Shown: positions 1 through 7,192, numbered from the stretch's first letter. The stretch: 7,777 nucleotides of DNA from an uncultured Oscillibacter sp. (GCA_905233795.1 CAJOFP010000021.1:4896-12672), one strand, 5' to 3'. Notes: a model not told the origin generated them from the sequence alone. Translations and numbers: made by a program.

Positions 1-303
1 GGAAATTATGTTGATTTAAACAAGAAATACGCCGTGATTTTATATTTCCGCGCTCTGGAGGCCGTCAACCGTCCCAATGAGGATGATTTTTGCCGTCCTG
101 ATATTTTAATGCGGATCGGGGAAATTTTTCTGGACGGGACTGTGATTGACAGCGACGCGAAAAAAGCGCTGGACTTTTTCATGCAGGCGTTATCCGGCTT
201 TTACGAGCGGCGCAAAACAGACCCGTTTGTCTCCGCGCTGATTGTCCGGGTAAAATCCAAAATCCGGGAGGCGGAAGAAAAATTAGACGAAGAAATTATA
301 TAA
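1..303 (+). CDS. Sel1/TPR-like repeat protein, 3' fragment
   Basis: The reading frame is open from base 1 to the TAA at 301-303, so this is the C-terminal 100 residues of a longer protein whose start lies outside the window. A GTG at 34 could start an 89-residue version, but the codons before it continue the same repeat-like sequence, so truncation by the window edge is more likely. The stretch reading LMRIGEIFLDGTV, then DAKKALDFFMQAL, has the helix-turn-helix spacing of Sel1-like/TPR repeats (G-x-x-x-x-D-G, then KALxxxxxA). Such repeats usually mediate protein-protein contacts; no catalytic motif is visible. The tail is charged and probably helical (REAEEKLDEE). No signal peptide can be judged. 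It is followed after 82 AT-rich bases by a gene on the same strand. The Sel1 assignment is by motif only and the partner is unknown. Confidence 0.6.
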   Translation, partial: GNYVDLNKKYAVILYFRALEAVNRPNEDDFCRPDILMRIGEIFLDGTVIDSDAKKALDFFMQALSGFYERRKTDPFVSALIVRVKSKIREAEEKLDEEII

Positions 304-385
304 ATATTATATAATTTATAAATTTATATTATTATAAATAATTTTAATAAAATAAACGGCGATCAAAGCGGAGGACGCGTGATAT

Positions 386-1006
386 ATGGAATATTTGCCT
401 CTGTTTCGCGGCGGGAATCCGGCGGGGGACGCGATTCTGGAATATCAGCCGCCTTATACGCGGATTACCATCCGCACGACATCGCGTTCCGGGCTTTGGC
501 GGGCGTGGCTGATCGGCGAGTCCGGGGAAATTAAAATCGGGACGCTGGAGCCGCGAGGTCATGAGTTTATGATTACGCGCAAATTTTCCCGTCAGGATTT
601 GGCCCCGGCGGGATGTTTATCGCGTGTGGAACTGCGTCCGGCTTCAGAATCTTCCGGGGATTTAAATTCAAAATTATATCCGGGTTCAGAATCTTCCGGA
701 AATTTGCAATCAAAGTTATATCCGGGTTTAAAATCTTCCGGGGATTTGCAATCAAAATTATATCCGGGTGTGGATTCTCTTGAAAATCCTGAAAATTTAA
801 AATCGCCCGAAAAACTATCCGGGACGCTGGAACGCCGCTGGAATGGGCTTCGCTATCTCGCGTTCCCGTATGAGCGCGACAAGCCATTCCCCAGACCGGA
901 TTTATTTTGCTTCGCCCGTCTGGATGATATAAACGCCCGTAAATATTGGATATTCGCTTTTAACAGCGAAAATTGGCCGGTCGTTCCCAGTCAAACGCCG
1001 TTTTAA
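386..1006 (+). CDS. Hypothetical protein with internal 14-residue tandem repeats
   Basis: A 206-residue protein that I do not recognise. The start is ATG 386, preceded by GCGGAGGA at 368-375 with 10 nt spacing; a GTG at 379 is out of frame. Residues 1-85 look like a compact domain rich in Trp, Arg and Gly (LFRGGNPAGDA, GLWRAWLIGESGEIKIG). Residues 88-129 are three tandem 14-residue repeats with core SSG(D/N)L(N/Q)SKLYPG, followed by a decayed fourth copy (DSLENPENL). Residues about 146-206 form a second aromatic-rich block (RYLAFPYERDKPFPRP, then LFCFARLDD and YWIFAFNSENWPV). No signal peptide, membrane segment or catalytic motif is seen. The two flanking blocks resemble one domain interrupted by a hydrophilic repeat linker. 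It is convergent with nrdR, with only 38 AT-rich bases between them. It may share a transcript with the upstream Sel1-like gene. That it is a real gene is well supported by the start site and balanced composition; the function is unknown. Confidence 0.75.
   Translation: MEYLPLFRGGNPAGDAILEYQPPYTRITIRTTSRSGLWRAWLIGESGEIKIGTLEPRGHEFMITRKFSRQDLAPAGCLSRVELRPASESSGDLNSKLYPGSESSGNLQSKLYPGLKSSGDLQSKLYPGVDSLENPENLKSPEKLSGTLERRWNGLRYLAFPYERDKPFPRPDLFCFARLDDINARKYWIFAFNSENWPVVPSQTPF
647..772 (+). repeat. Three in-frame 42-bp tandem repeats
   Basis: Three copies of a 42-bp unit begin at 647, 689 and 731. They share the cores AATCTTCCGG and AAATTATATCCGGG (G replaces one A in copy 2). The period is a multiple of three and the copies encode residues 88-129 of the host protein. 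A degenerate fourth unit follows to about 815. The near identity between copies suggests recent expansion by slippage or unequal recombination. Confidence 0.95.
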
Positions 1007-1044
1007 TTTTTTATTATTTTTATTTTATTATTTAATTTTATAAT

Positions 1045-1500
1045 TTATCGCTCGGACAGCAATTTATTTAATTCTTCCAAAAACGTGTCAATATCTTTGA
1101 ATTGCCGATAGACCGACGCGAAACGGACATAGGCGACTTGATCCAAATCCCGCAGACGGCGCATGACTTTTTCCCCAATATCTTCCGAGCGAATTTCACG
1201 CTCCATGACGCCCTGACATTCCCGCTCCACTTCCGCCGCGATCCGTTCCAGACTGGACACCGGAACCGGACGTTTCTCACACGCCCGCAACATTCCGCCC
1301 AATACTTTCTGACGGTCAAAGCTCTGACGGCTTCCGTCCCGCTTGATTACCACGACGGGCAGGGATTCGATGGTTTCATAAGTGGTAAAGCGGCGGGCGC
1401 AGGAAAGACACTCCCGCCGCCGTCGAATGCTGGAGCCTTCGTCCACGGGCCGGGAATCGGTCACTCTGCTTTCATTATATCCGCAATATGGACATTTCAT
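1045..1500 (-). CDS. nrdR: Transcriptional repressor NrdR of ribonucleotide reductase genes
   Basis: The 151-residue product matches the usual NrdR length and layout. An N-terminal zinc ribbon has paired cysteines C3/C6 and C31/C34 (CPYCG, then CLSC), with the family block VTDSRP and a basic IRRRREC stretch that contacts DNA. It is followed by RRFTTYE and an ATP-cone from about residue 49 to 139 ([15 protein letters not shown]). In this family the ATP-cone binds ATP/dATP and sets oligomeric state, so that NrdR represses nrd operons by binding NrdR boxes when dATP is high. No ribonucleotide reductase gene or obvious NrdR-box pair is seen here, so it would act on distant operons. The start is ATG at 1500-1498, with GAGGGA (1511-1506 on the - strand) five bases upstream. 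It lies downstream of hemW on the same strand but has its own promoter in the 234-bp gap. It converges on the hypothetical gene at 386-1006. Confidence 0.97.
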   Translation of the reverse strand: MKCPYCGYNESRVTDSRPVDEGSSIRRRRECLSCARRFTTYETIESLPVVVIKRDGSRQSFDRQKVLGGMLRACEKRPVPVSSLERIAAEVERECQGVMEREIRSEDIGEKVMRRLRDLDQVAYVRFASVYRQFKDIDTFLEELNKLLSER

Positions 1501-1609
1501 AAAAATCCCTCATTATAATATATATAATATTAATAATATAATATAATAATTATTATTTATAATTTTATATATTGATAATTATATTACAGCTGTTTGATAT
1601 ATTTTTTTT

Positions 1610-1639
1610 ATTATAGCATACGCGAACGACAGACCGCAA
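1610..1639 (-). promoter_or_regulatory. Predicted extended -10 promoter of nrdR
   Basis: On the - strand, TTGCGG (1639-1634) is followed after 18 nt by a perfect TATAAT (1615-1610), which is preceded by TGC, giving the extended -10 motif TGnTATAAT. Transcription would start near 1603, leaving a leader of about 100 AT-rich bases before the nrdR start. The -35 box is weak (TTG only), which extended -10 promoters tolerate. This sets nrdR up for transcription independent of hemW. Confidence 0.65.
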
Positions 1640-1734
1640 GCCTTTTTCTTGTGAATATCGTCAATTTTGGCAAAAAATAGAAATTATATAATAAAATATA
1701 TATCAAAATATATATCCATAATATATAAATATAA

Positions 1735-2967
1735 TTAAATATTTGGCAGGAGTTCCCATATCTGACCGATAATCTGATTGGATAATAAAAAGCCATGCGG
1801 AGTAAGGGAGAAACGCCCGTCATGCCAATACGCGTATCCGGCCTGTACGCATTGATTGAAAAAAGATTGAAGTTTATTAAAATTGAAATCAAAATTTTGC
1901 CGATAATCCGCCGGATTTAATCCGTATACAGTCCGCAGATTTAACATGATTTTTTCTCGGACGCGTTCGGGTTGGGAAATTTTATTTTTTTCCGACAGGG
2001 GCGGCGTTTGATTGTTTTCAATCGCTTGTATATATTGCGATAAATCCCGCGCCCACGCGAAGCGGATTTGATTGAAATCCGAATGGGCGCCGGGGCCGAA
2101 GCCAAGATATGAATTTAAATTCCAGTATTTCAAATTATGCCGCGATTCCCGTCCGGGACGGGCGAAATTAGAAATTTCGTATTGATTATAATCATATTTT
2201 TTTAAAAATTTCACGGCATATAAATAAAATTCCGCCTGTTGATCGTCATCCGGGATGTTATATCGCTCTTGATTTTTATAAAGCGGCGTGCCGGGTTCGA
2301 TTTTCAGGCCGTAACATGACAAATGCTCAGGATTTAAATTGATCGCCGCGTAAAGCGTATCGCGCCAGCTTTGCATAGTTTGATTTGGCAGACCGTAGAT
2401 TAAATCCAGCGAAATATTATCAAATCCGGCGTCGCGGGCGATTTTGACGGATTCCTGAACCTGTTGAAATTCATGAACGCGTCCTATAATTTGCAATTCC
2501 TGATCATTCGCCGACTGCATACCCAGAGAAACGCGATTGAATCCGGCGTCATGTAAAATATATAATAAATCCGGGTTGCGTGTAATCGAATCGGGATTGG
2601 CCTCCAGTGTGATTTCCGCGCCGGGGGAGATTTTATAATATTCCTGAACCGCTCGCCAGATTTTCAATAAACGCGCCGCGCCGATAAAAGACGGCGTTCC
2701 GCCGCCAAAATAAACCGTGTCGATTATATAATTTATATTTATATTATTATTTATATAATTATCAGCGAACTGTTTGAAATGCCGGGTGAACGCGTTTGTA
2801 TAATCATCCATATATTTTTCCGCGCCGGATAGTTGGGCATATGGCAACGAATAGAAATCGCAATAGGCGCATTTGGATTCGCAAAACGGAATATGCAAAT
2901 ATAATCCCAGCGTTTCGGATTGTGTAAATTGTGTAAATTGCGTAATTGGCATAATAATTTTATACAC
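1735..2967 (-). CDS. hemW: Radical SAM heme chaperone HemW
   Basis: A 410-residue radical SAM protein. The cluster-binding motif is C29-x3-C33-x2-C36 within YLHIPFCESKCAYCDFYS. The residue pattern CDF after the third cysteine is typical of HemW; true coproporphyrinogen dehydrogenase HemN has CxC there. Other family blocks are VYFGGGTPS (GGGTP at 88-92, SAM binding), LEANPDS, NRVSLGMQS, ISLDLIYGLPNQT and LSCYGLKIEPGTPL, plus a C-terminal winged-helix-like HemW tail. HemW binds heme and is thought to deliver it to membrane cytochromes; old annotations call it oxygen-independent coproporphyrinogen III oxidase. The start is uncertain. GTG 2967 has GGAG only 1 nt upstream, whereas ATG 2952 (residue 6) is 16 nt from it; neither spacing is ideal, and no other start exists before the upstream stop. 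Residues 70-82 carry an Asn/Ile-rich insertion (NYINNNINI). No clear terminator follows. Confidence 0.92.
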   Translation of the reverse strand: MYKIIMPITQFTQFTQSETLGLYLHIPFCESKCAYCDFYSLPYAQLSGAEKYMDDYTNAFTRHFKQFADNYINNNININYIIDTVYFGGGTPSFIGAARLLKIWRAVQEYYKISPGAEITLEANPDSITRNPDLLYILHDAGFNRVSLGMQSANDQELQIIGRVHEFQQVQESVKIARDAGFDNISLDLIYGLPNQTMQSWRDTLYAAINLNPEHLSCYGLKIEPGTPLYKNQERYNIPDDDQQAEFYLYAVKFLKKYDYNQYEISNFARPGRESRHNLKYWNLNSYLGFGPGAHSDFNQIRFAWARDLSQYIQAIENNQTPPLSEKNKISQPERVREKIMLNLRTVYGLNPADYRQNFDFNFNKLQSFFNQCVQAGYAYWHDGRFSLTPHGFLLSNQIIGQIWELLPNI

Positions 2968-3006
2968 GCTCCAGTAAATTAAAAAATTAAAAATTTTAAA
3001 AATTTT

Positions 3007-3064
3007 AAAATAAAAAATACGCGAACCGGGAAGCCCTGATTTTATATTTCAGAACTTCCCGGCT
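3007..3064 (-). terminator. Probable intrinsic terminator downstream of PFOR
   Basis: CCGGGAAG (3026-3033) and CTTCCCGG (3055-3062) form an 8-bp stem that continues inward with CTGA/TCAG around a 9-nt loop. The two intervening bases on each side are U/G on the - strand, so they can form wobble pairs there and make the helix continuous, but are mismatches on the + strand. This points to a - strand RNA. A run of six T and then four T follows, but begins about 8 nt after the stem, which is less than ideal. It would end the PFOR transcript, or attenuate read-through into hemW. Confidence 0.65.
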
Positions 3065-3070
3065 GTTTAT

Positions 3071-3105
3071 CGCTTATCTACGCTGTAAATCGCTGTCAAA
3101 TCGCT
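3071..3105. repeat. CGCT motifs phased at 10-11 bp
   Basis: CGCT occurs at 3071, 3081, 3091 and 3102, with related flanks (GTTTAT, TATCTA, GTAAAT, GTCAAAT before each copy). The spacing of 10, 10 and 11 bases places all copies on one face of the helix. On the - strand a TTGACA (3099-3094) sits within the array but has no good -10 at 16-18 nt. The role is unknown; a protein-binding array upstream of hemW is one possibility. Confidence 0.5.
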
Positions 3106-3121
3106 ATAAATTTATCAAATC

Positions 3122-3157
3122 ACGCGATAGAATCACATGAAAGCGACGCGATAGAAT
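3122..3157. repeat. 12-bp direct repeat ACGCGATAGAAT
   Basis: Two exact copies lie at 3122-3133 and 3146-3157, immediately after the PFOR stop codon (- strand). The 8-bp core GATAGAAT recurs upstream of PFOR at 6899-6906 and, inverted, within the PFOR promoter at 6970-6977. Confidence 0.6.
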
Positions 3158-3166
3158 TAAATATAA

Positions 3167-6100
3167 TTACGCGTACAGTTCTTTCAGCTTGAGGAGGTGC
3201 TGCCAGCGTTCCATAGCGGTTTTCTCGTTGAGCGCGAACAGATTTGTGGCGCGCTCCGGGAACTCGCGGGACAGACGGGCGTAACGCGCCTCGCCTTTCA
3301 GGAAGTCCTGATAGCCCTCTTCTTTGGGTTCTTTGGAGTCCAGCGTGAATTTATTGGTCTCGGCGGCGGGATTGAATCTGAAGAGATTCCAGTAACCGCA
3401 ATCGACGGCCTTTTTCATTTCGCTCTGGCAGTTGGTCATGCCGCCTTTGATGGAGTGCATCTCACAGGGGGCATAGCCGATAATCAGGGACGGGCCGGGA
3501 TAGGCTTCCGCCTCTTGAATGGCTTTCAACGTCTGCGCGGGATTGGCGCCCATAGCGACCTGCGCGACATAGATATAGCCGTAAGAAATGGCGATCTCGG
3601 CAAGGCTCTTTTTCTTGACTTCTTTACCGGCGGCGGCGAATTGCGCCACTTGGCCAATATTGGACGCTTTCGACGCCTGTCCGCCCGTGTTGGAATAAAC
3701 TTCAGTATCGAATACGAAAACATTCACGTCGTTATTGGACGCTAAAACGTGATCGACGCCGCCAAAGCCGATGTCATACGCCCAGCCGTCGCCGCCGAAA
3801 ATCCAGAAGGATTTCTTGCGCAGGAACTCGGCCTTGTCCAGAATTTCAGCGACAAGAGAACAGGCGGAGCAGTCACAGAATTTTTCGCCGGCGGCTTTAC
3901 GGTCTTGGAAGTGTTTCAGCATATCCGGCAATTTATCGCCGAAGATTTTCAGGCCGGTATCGCTTTCACAGAGTTCCAGACATTCGTCAACCGTGGAAAT
4001 ATTGGCTTTCATAGCGGCAATATAATCATCCGTCGCCTGTTTATTCGCCTCGCCGTCGTTATAGCTGTCCAGCCATTTCTGGGCGGCGTCTTTCAGTTCC
4101 GGACGGGTCTGGGGCTGGGCGATTAATTTTTCGGTCTTTTCTTTCAGACTGGCGCGAATCGCGTTGTGTCCGATAGACATGCCCAAGCCGTGCTCGGCGT
4201 TGTCTTCAAATAAGCTGTTGCACCACGCGACGCCCTGACCGCGTTTATTGGTCGTATACGGCGAAGTCGCGGCGGGGCCGCCCCAAATCGACGAACAACC
4301 GGTAGCGTTGGAAACATACATGCGATCGCCAAAGAGTTGCGTGACAAGGCGGGCGTAACTGGTCTCGGCGCAGCCCGCGCAGGAGCCGGAAAATTCCAGA
4401 TACGGCTGGCGGAACTGACTGCCTTTGACATTGGCGGTCTGGAGTTCTTTCTTCTCCGACACGTCGGCGACGCAATAATTGAACATATCCTGCTGAGGCA
4501 GTTCCTGTTCCTGCGGAACCATCTTGAGGGCTTTGTTGCCTTTCTTTCCGGGGCAGATGCCGACACAGACGCCGCAACCCATGCAGTCCAGCGGCGAAAC
4601 GGTCATAGCGAATTTATATTCTTTCTTGCCGTTCATGTCGGTCATCTTGGCGGAAGCGGGGGCTTTCGCGGCTTCGTCGGCGTTCAGCGCGAACGGACGG
4701 ATTGTCGCGTGCGGGCAGACATAGGCGCACTGGTTGCACTGGATGCAGTTTTCGGGAATCCACGTCGGGACGGTCACGGCTACGCCGCGTTTTTCATACG
4801 CCGAGGCGCCGAGTTCAAACTGTCCGTCGGGACGGTCTTTAAAGGCCGATACGGGCAGGGAATCGCCGTCCATGCGGCCCACGGGGTCGAGAATCTTCTT
4901 GACCATTTCGACACGGGCGTCCGGTCCGGCCAATTTTACGTCTTGTTTTTCGTCAACGGCGTTCTTCCAGCTTTCGGGAACGTCGATTTTCTTGAACGCC
5001 GTCGCGCCCGCGTCGATGGCCTTATGGTTCATGTCAACCACGTCTTGGCCTTTCTTGAGATAAGAATGCGTCGCGGCGTCTTTCATATATTTAATCGCGT
5101 CTTCAGCGGGGAGAACTTTCGCAAGCGCGAAGAAAGCGGATTGCAAAATGGTATTCGTCCGCTTGCCCATGCCGATTTGAATGGCAAGGTCAATCGCGTT
5201 AATCGTATAGAGATTGATATTATTATTAGCGATAAAACGCTTGGACGCGGCGTCAAGATGGTGTTCCAGCTCTTCAGGCGTCCACTGGCAGTTGATTAAT
5301 AAAGTACCGCCGGGCTTCACGTCGCGGGCAATCGGGAACGCTTTTGTAATATAACTCGGAACGTGACAGGCGACAAAGTCGGCTTTGTTAATATAATAGC
5401 TGGATTTAATAGGCACATCGCCGAAGCGCAAATGGCTGACCGTTACGCCGCCGGTTTTCTTGGAATCGTACTGGAAATAGGCTTGGACATATTTATCAGT
5501 ATGATCGCCGATGATTTTAATAGAGTTCTTGTTCGCGCCAACAGTGCCGTCGCCGCCGAGTCCCCAGAATTTGCAGGAGACAGTGCCTTTGGGCGCGACA
5601 TCGGTGAAGTTATTTTCTTCAAGAGAAAGATTCGTCACGTCGTCCACAATGCCGATTGTAAATTCATGCTTGGGCGCGTCTTTCTTGAGTTCGTCGTACA
5701 CGGCGAAAACGCTCTGCGGCGGGGGGTCTTTACTGCCCAGACCGTAACGTCCGCCGGTAACGATAATGTCATTGCGTCCCGCGCCGGCGAGAGAAGTGAC
5801 GACATCCATATAAAGCGGTTCGCCCAGAGAGCCGGGTTCTTTCGTGCGGTCTAACACGGCGATTTTCTTGCAGGTCGCCGGAATCGCCGCCAATAATTTA
5901 TCGGCCCGCCACGGACGATACAGATGGACTTTAATCAAGCCAACTTTTTCGCCCTGTTTGAGCATATAATCAATTACTTCTTCCGCGACGTTGCAGATAC
6001 TGCCCATAGCGATAATCACGCGATCCGCGTCGGGCGCGCCGTAATAATTAAATAATTGATAGTCAGTACCCAATTTCGCGTTGATCTTGCCCATGTATTT

Positions 6101-6832
6101 TTCGACGACATCCGGTAAAGCCGTGTAATACTGGTTGCACGCTTCACGGTGCTGGAAGAAAATATCGCCGTTTTCGTGAGAGCCGCGCATGACGGGATGT
6201 TCGGAGTTCAACGCGTGTTTACGGAACGCGGCGACCGCGTCCATATCGCACATCTCTTTCAAATCCTCATAATCCCACTGGGCGACTTTCTGAATTTCAT
6301 GGGACGTGCGGAAGCCGTCAAAGAAGTTGATAAACGGCACGCGGCCCTCAATCGCGGCCAAATGCGCGACGGGCGCTAAATCCATGATTTCCTGCGGGTC
6401 ATTCTCGCACAGCATGGCGAAACCGGTCTGACGGCATGCCATTACGTCCGAGTGATCGCCGAAGATATTCAGCGCGTGGCTGGATACGGTACGGGCGGAG
6501 ACGTGGAACACGCAGGGCAGTAATTCGCCGGCGATTTTGTACATATTGGGGATCATCAGGAGCAGGCCTTGGGACGCGGTATAAGTCGTCGTCATCGCGC
6601 CGGTGCCAAGGGAGCCGTGAACGGTACCCGCCGCGCCGGCCTCAGACTGCATCTCAATGACTTTGACAGTCGTCCCGAAGATGTTTTTCTGACCGGCGGC
6701 GGACCACTGATCCACCAAATCCGCCATGGGCGACGACGGCGTGATGGGATAAATGCCCGCCACTTCCGTGAACGCGTAGGAAACATACGCCGCCGCGTTG
6801 TTTCCGTCCATGGACTTGAACTTTCTTGCCAT
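3167..6832 (-). CDS. nifJ: Pyruvate:ferredoxin (flavodoxin) oxidoreductase, single-chain
   Basis: The enzyme oxidises pyruvate with CoA to acetyl-CoA and CO2 and passes electrons to ferredoxin or flavodoxin; it is cytoplasmic and oxygen sensitive. At 1221 residues it has the full homodimeric layout. The pyrimidine-side TPP domain (1 to about 260) carries GIYPITPSSPMAD, with T31, E64 and R114 matching the catalytic positions known in Desulfovibrio africanus PFOR. Then come a transketolase C-like domain, a gamma domain from about 420, and an EKR region. The two-cluster ferredoxin domain has C696/699/702/706 and C750/753/756/760. The C-terminal TPP domain has GDGWAYDIGFGG (D1015), T1043, V1045 and N1048. 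Proximal-cluster ligands are C818, C821, C846 and C1123. By comparison with D. africanus spacing, about 46 extra residues lie between C846 and D1015, including C951, C955, C986, C988 and C991. The D. africanus C-terminal extension is absent. The start is ATG 6832 with GAGGAGGT 8 nt upstream. It has its own promoter and a palindrome-rich leader. Confidence 0.98.
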   Translation of the reverse strand: MARKFKSMDGNNAAAYVSYAFTEVAGIYPITPSSPMADLVDQWSAAGQKNIFGTTVKVIEMQSEAGAAGTVHGSLGTGAMTTTYTASQGLLLMIPNMYKIAGELLPCVFHVSARTVSSHALNIFGDHSDVMACRQTGFAMLCENDPQEIMDLAPVAHLAAIEGRVPFINFFDGFRTSHEIQKVAQWDYEDLKEMCDMDAVAAFRKHALNSEHPVMRGSHENGDIFFQHREACNQYYTALPDVVEKYMGKINAKLGTDYQLFNYYGAPDADRVIIAMGSICNVAEEVIDYMLKQGEKVGLIKVHLYRPWRADKLLAAIPATCKKIAVLDRTKEPGSLGEPLYMDVVTSLAGAGRNDIIVTGGRYGLGSKDPPPQSVFAVYDELKKDAPKHEFTIGIVDDVTNLSLEENNFTDVAPKGTVSCKFWGLGGDGTVGANKNSIKIIGDHTDKYVQAYFQYDSKKTGGVTVSHLRFGDVPIKSSYYINKADFVACHVPSYITKAFPIARDVKPGGTLLINCQWTPEELEHHLDAASKRFIANNNINLYTINAIDLAIQIGMGKRTNTILQSAFFALAKVLPAEDAIKYMKDAATHSYLKKGQDVVDMNHKAIDAGATAFKKIDVPESWKNAVDEKQDVKLAGPDARVEMVKKILDPVGRMDGDSLPVSAFKDRPDGQFELGASAYEKRGVAVTVPTWIPENCIQCNQCAYVCPHATIRPFALNADEAAKAPASAKMTDMNGKKEYKFAMTVSPLDCMGCGVCVGICPGKKGNKALKMVPQEQELPQQDMFNYCVADVSEKKELQTANVKGSQFRQPYLEFSGSCAGCAETSYARLVTQLFGDRMYVSNATGCSSIWGGPAATSPYTTNKRGQGVAWCNSLFEDNAEHGLGMSIGHNAIRASLKEKTEKLIAQPQTRPELKDAAQKWLDSYNDGEANKQATDDYIAAMKANISTVDECLELCESDTGLKIFGDKLPDMLKHFQDRKAAGEKFCDCSACSLVAEILDKAEFLRKKSFWIFGGDGWAYDIGFGGVDHVLASNNDVNVFVFDTEVYSNTGGQASKASNIGQVAQFAAAGKEVKKKSLAEIAISYGYIYVAQVAMGANPAQTLKAIQEAEAYPGPSLIIGYAPCEMHSIKGGMTNCQSEMKKAVDCGYWNLFRFNPAAETNKFTLDSKEPKEEGYQDFLKGEARYARLSREFPERATNLFALNEKTAMERWQHLLKLKELYA

Positions 6833-6840
6833 AATTGTAA

Positions 6841-6848
6841 ACCTCCTC
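6841..6848 (-). promoter_or_regulatory. Ribosome binding site of PFOR
   Basis: GAGGAGGT on the - strand lies 8 nt before ATG 6832, a near-perfect Shine-Dalgarno sequence that fixes the start. Just upstream in the mRNA lie CCCTC-UU-GAGGG (6868-6857) and a C-rich run. These could pair with the GAGG of this site and modulate its access. Confidence 0.9.
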
Positions 6849-6875
6849 GTAATTACCCCTCAAGAGGGAAAGGGG

Positions 6876-6899
6876 GGATGCGCATCCACGCGGCGCGTG
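6876..6899. promoter_or_regulatory. Two adjoining palindromes in the PFOR leader
   Basis: GGATGCGCATCC (6876-6887) is a perfect 12-bp palindrome. It is directly followed, sharing one base, by CACGCG-G-CGCGTG (6887-6899), palindromic around one central base. Both lie within the predicted untranslated leader, 45-70 bases before the PFOR start. They could be operator half-sites or RNA hairpins; I know no regulator that fits. Confidence 0.5.
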
Positions 6900-6979
6900 A
6901 TAGAATGGCCGAAACCGGCGCGGCGCGTTGGAAAGCTGTCAGCGCTGACAAACCCCCATATAGATTTTGATTCTATCAC
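6897..6979. repeat. 10-bp inverted repeat GTGATAGAAT / ATTCTATCAC
   Basis: Exact arms at 6897-6906 and 6970-6979 are separated by 63 bases. The right arm contains the -10 box of the PFOR promoter, and the left arm lies in the leader. The TGTCAGCGCTGACA palindrome falls between the arms. This could reflect a regulator that binds at both places, possibly by looping. Confidence 0.5.
6937..6950. promoter_or_regulatory. Perfect 14-bp palindrome, candidate operator of PFOR
   Basis: TGTCAGCGCTGACA is a perfect palindrome about 13 to 26 bases downstream of the predicted PFOR transcription start. Two-fold symmetry just downstream of a promoter is the usual position of a repressor operator. It does not match the Rex operator (TTGTGA-N6-TCACAA type) or a NrdR box that I know. 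The regulator is unknown. Confidence 0.6.
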
Positions 6980-6998
6980 AAATTTTTTCGCGTGTAAA
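6970..6998 (-). promoter_or_regulatory. Predicted sigma-A-type promoter of PFOR
   Basis: On the - strand TTTACA (6998-6993) and TAGAAT (6975-6970) are separated by exactly 17 nt, each one base off consensus. Transcription would start near 6963, giving a leader of about 130 nt before the PFOR ATG. Confidence 0.75.
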
Positions 6999-6999
6999 C

Positions 7000-7150
7000 C
7001 GGTAAATCCATATTTTTTTCCATAAAATTTCTTCGCCGGAATATTTTATCAATATTTAAATTTTAATTATTATATATTAATTATTTATATTTTTCAGTAA
7101 ATCCGATAAATTTTATAAATATTACGCGGCGCGAATACGCGAATATAACT
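7000..7150. other. AT-rich intergenic stretch with nothing recognised
   Basis: This stretch upstream of the PFOR promoter is mostly low-complexity A/T, with a short CG-rich patch (ACGCGGCGCGAATACGCG) near 7122-7141. GTAAATCC occurs twice (near 7002 and 7096). No ORF, RNA or terminator is supported. Confidence 0.6.
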
Positions 7151-7192
7151 AAAAAACCCCCGGCCGCGTCGGACGCGACAGGAGATTTTTTT
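7151..7192 (-). terminator. Intrinsic terminator, possibly bidirectional
   Basis: A hairpin CGCGT-CGG-ACGCG (7165-7177) is extended on the - strand by CUCC/GGGG pairing (7184-7181 with 7160-7157, one G-U pair). It is followed by six T on the - strand (7156-7151). On the + strand the same hairpin is followed by seven T (7186-7192), but the outer pairing has a C-A mismatch, so the - direction fits better. It would insulate the PFOR promoter from transcription arriving from the right. Confidence 0.7.

Noticed and set aside
647..772. CRISPR-like array
   Set aside because: The repeats are directly adjacent without unique spacers, in frame, and part of a protein-coding gene.
1735..2967. HemN, oxygen-independent coproporphyrinogen III dehydrogenase
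   Set aside because: The residue pattern after the CxxxCxxC motif is DF rather than xC, which is the HemW pattern, and the protein has the shorter HemW layout.
4337..5299. A 320-codon open frame on the + strand
   Set aside because: It lies wholly antisense to the PFOR gene, whose identity is certain, and its translation has no family features; high-GC third positions in PFOR leave the opposite strand open.
6964..6982. Rex (redox) operator over the PFOR promoter
   Set aside because: TTGTGATAGAATCAAAA resembles a Rex site, but the half-site spacing is 5 rather than 6 and the right half is mismatched.
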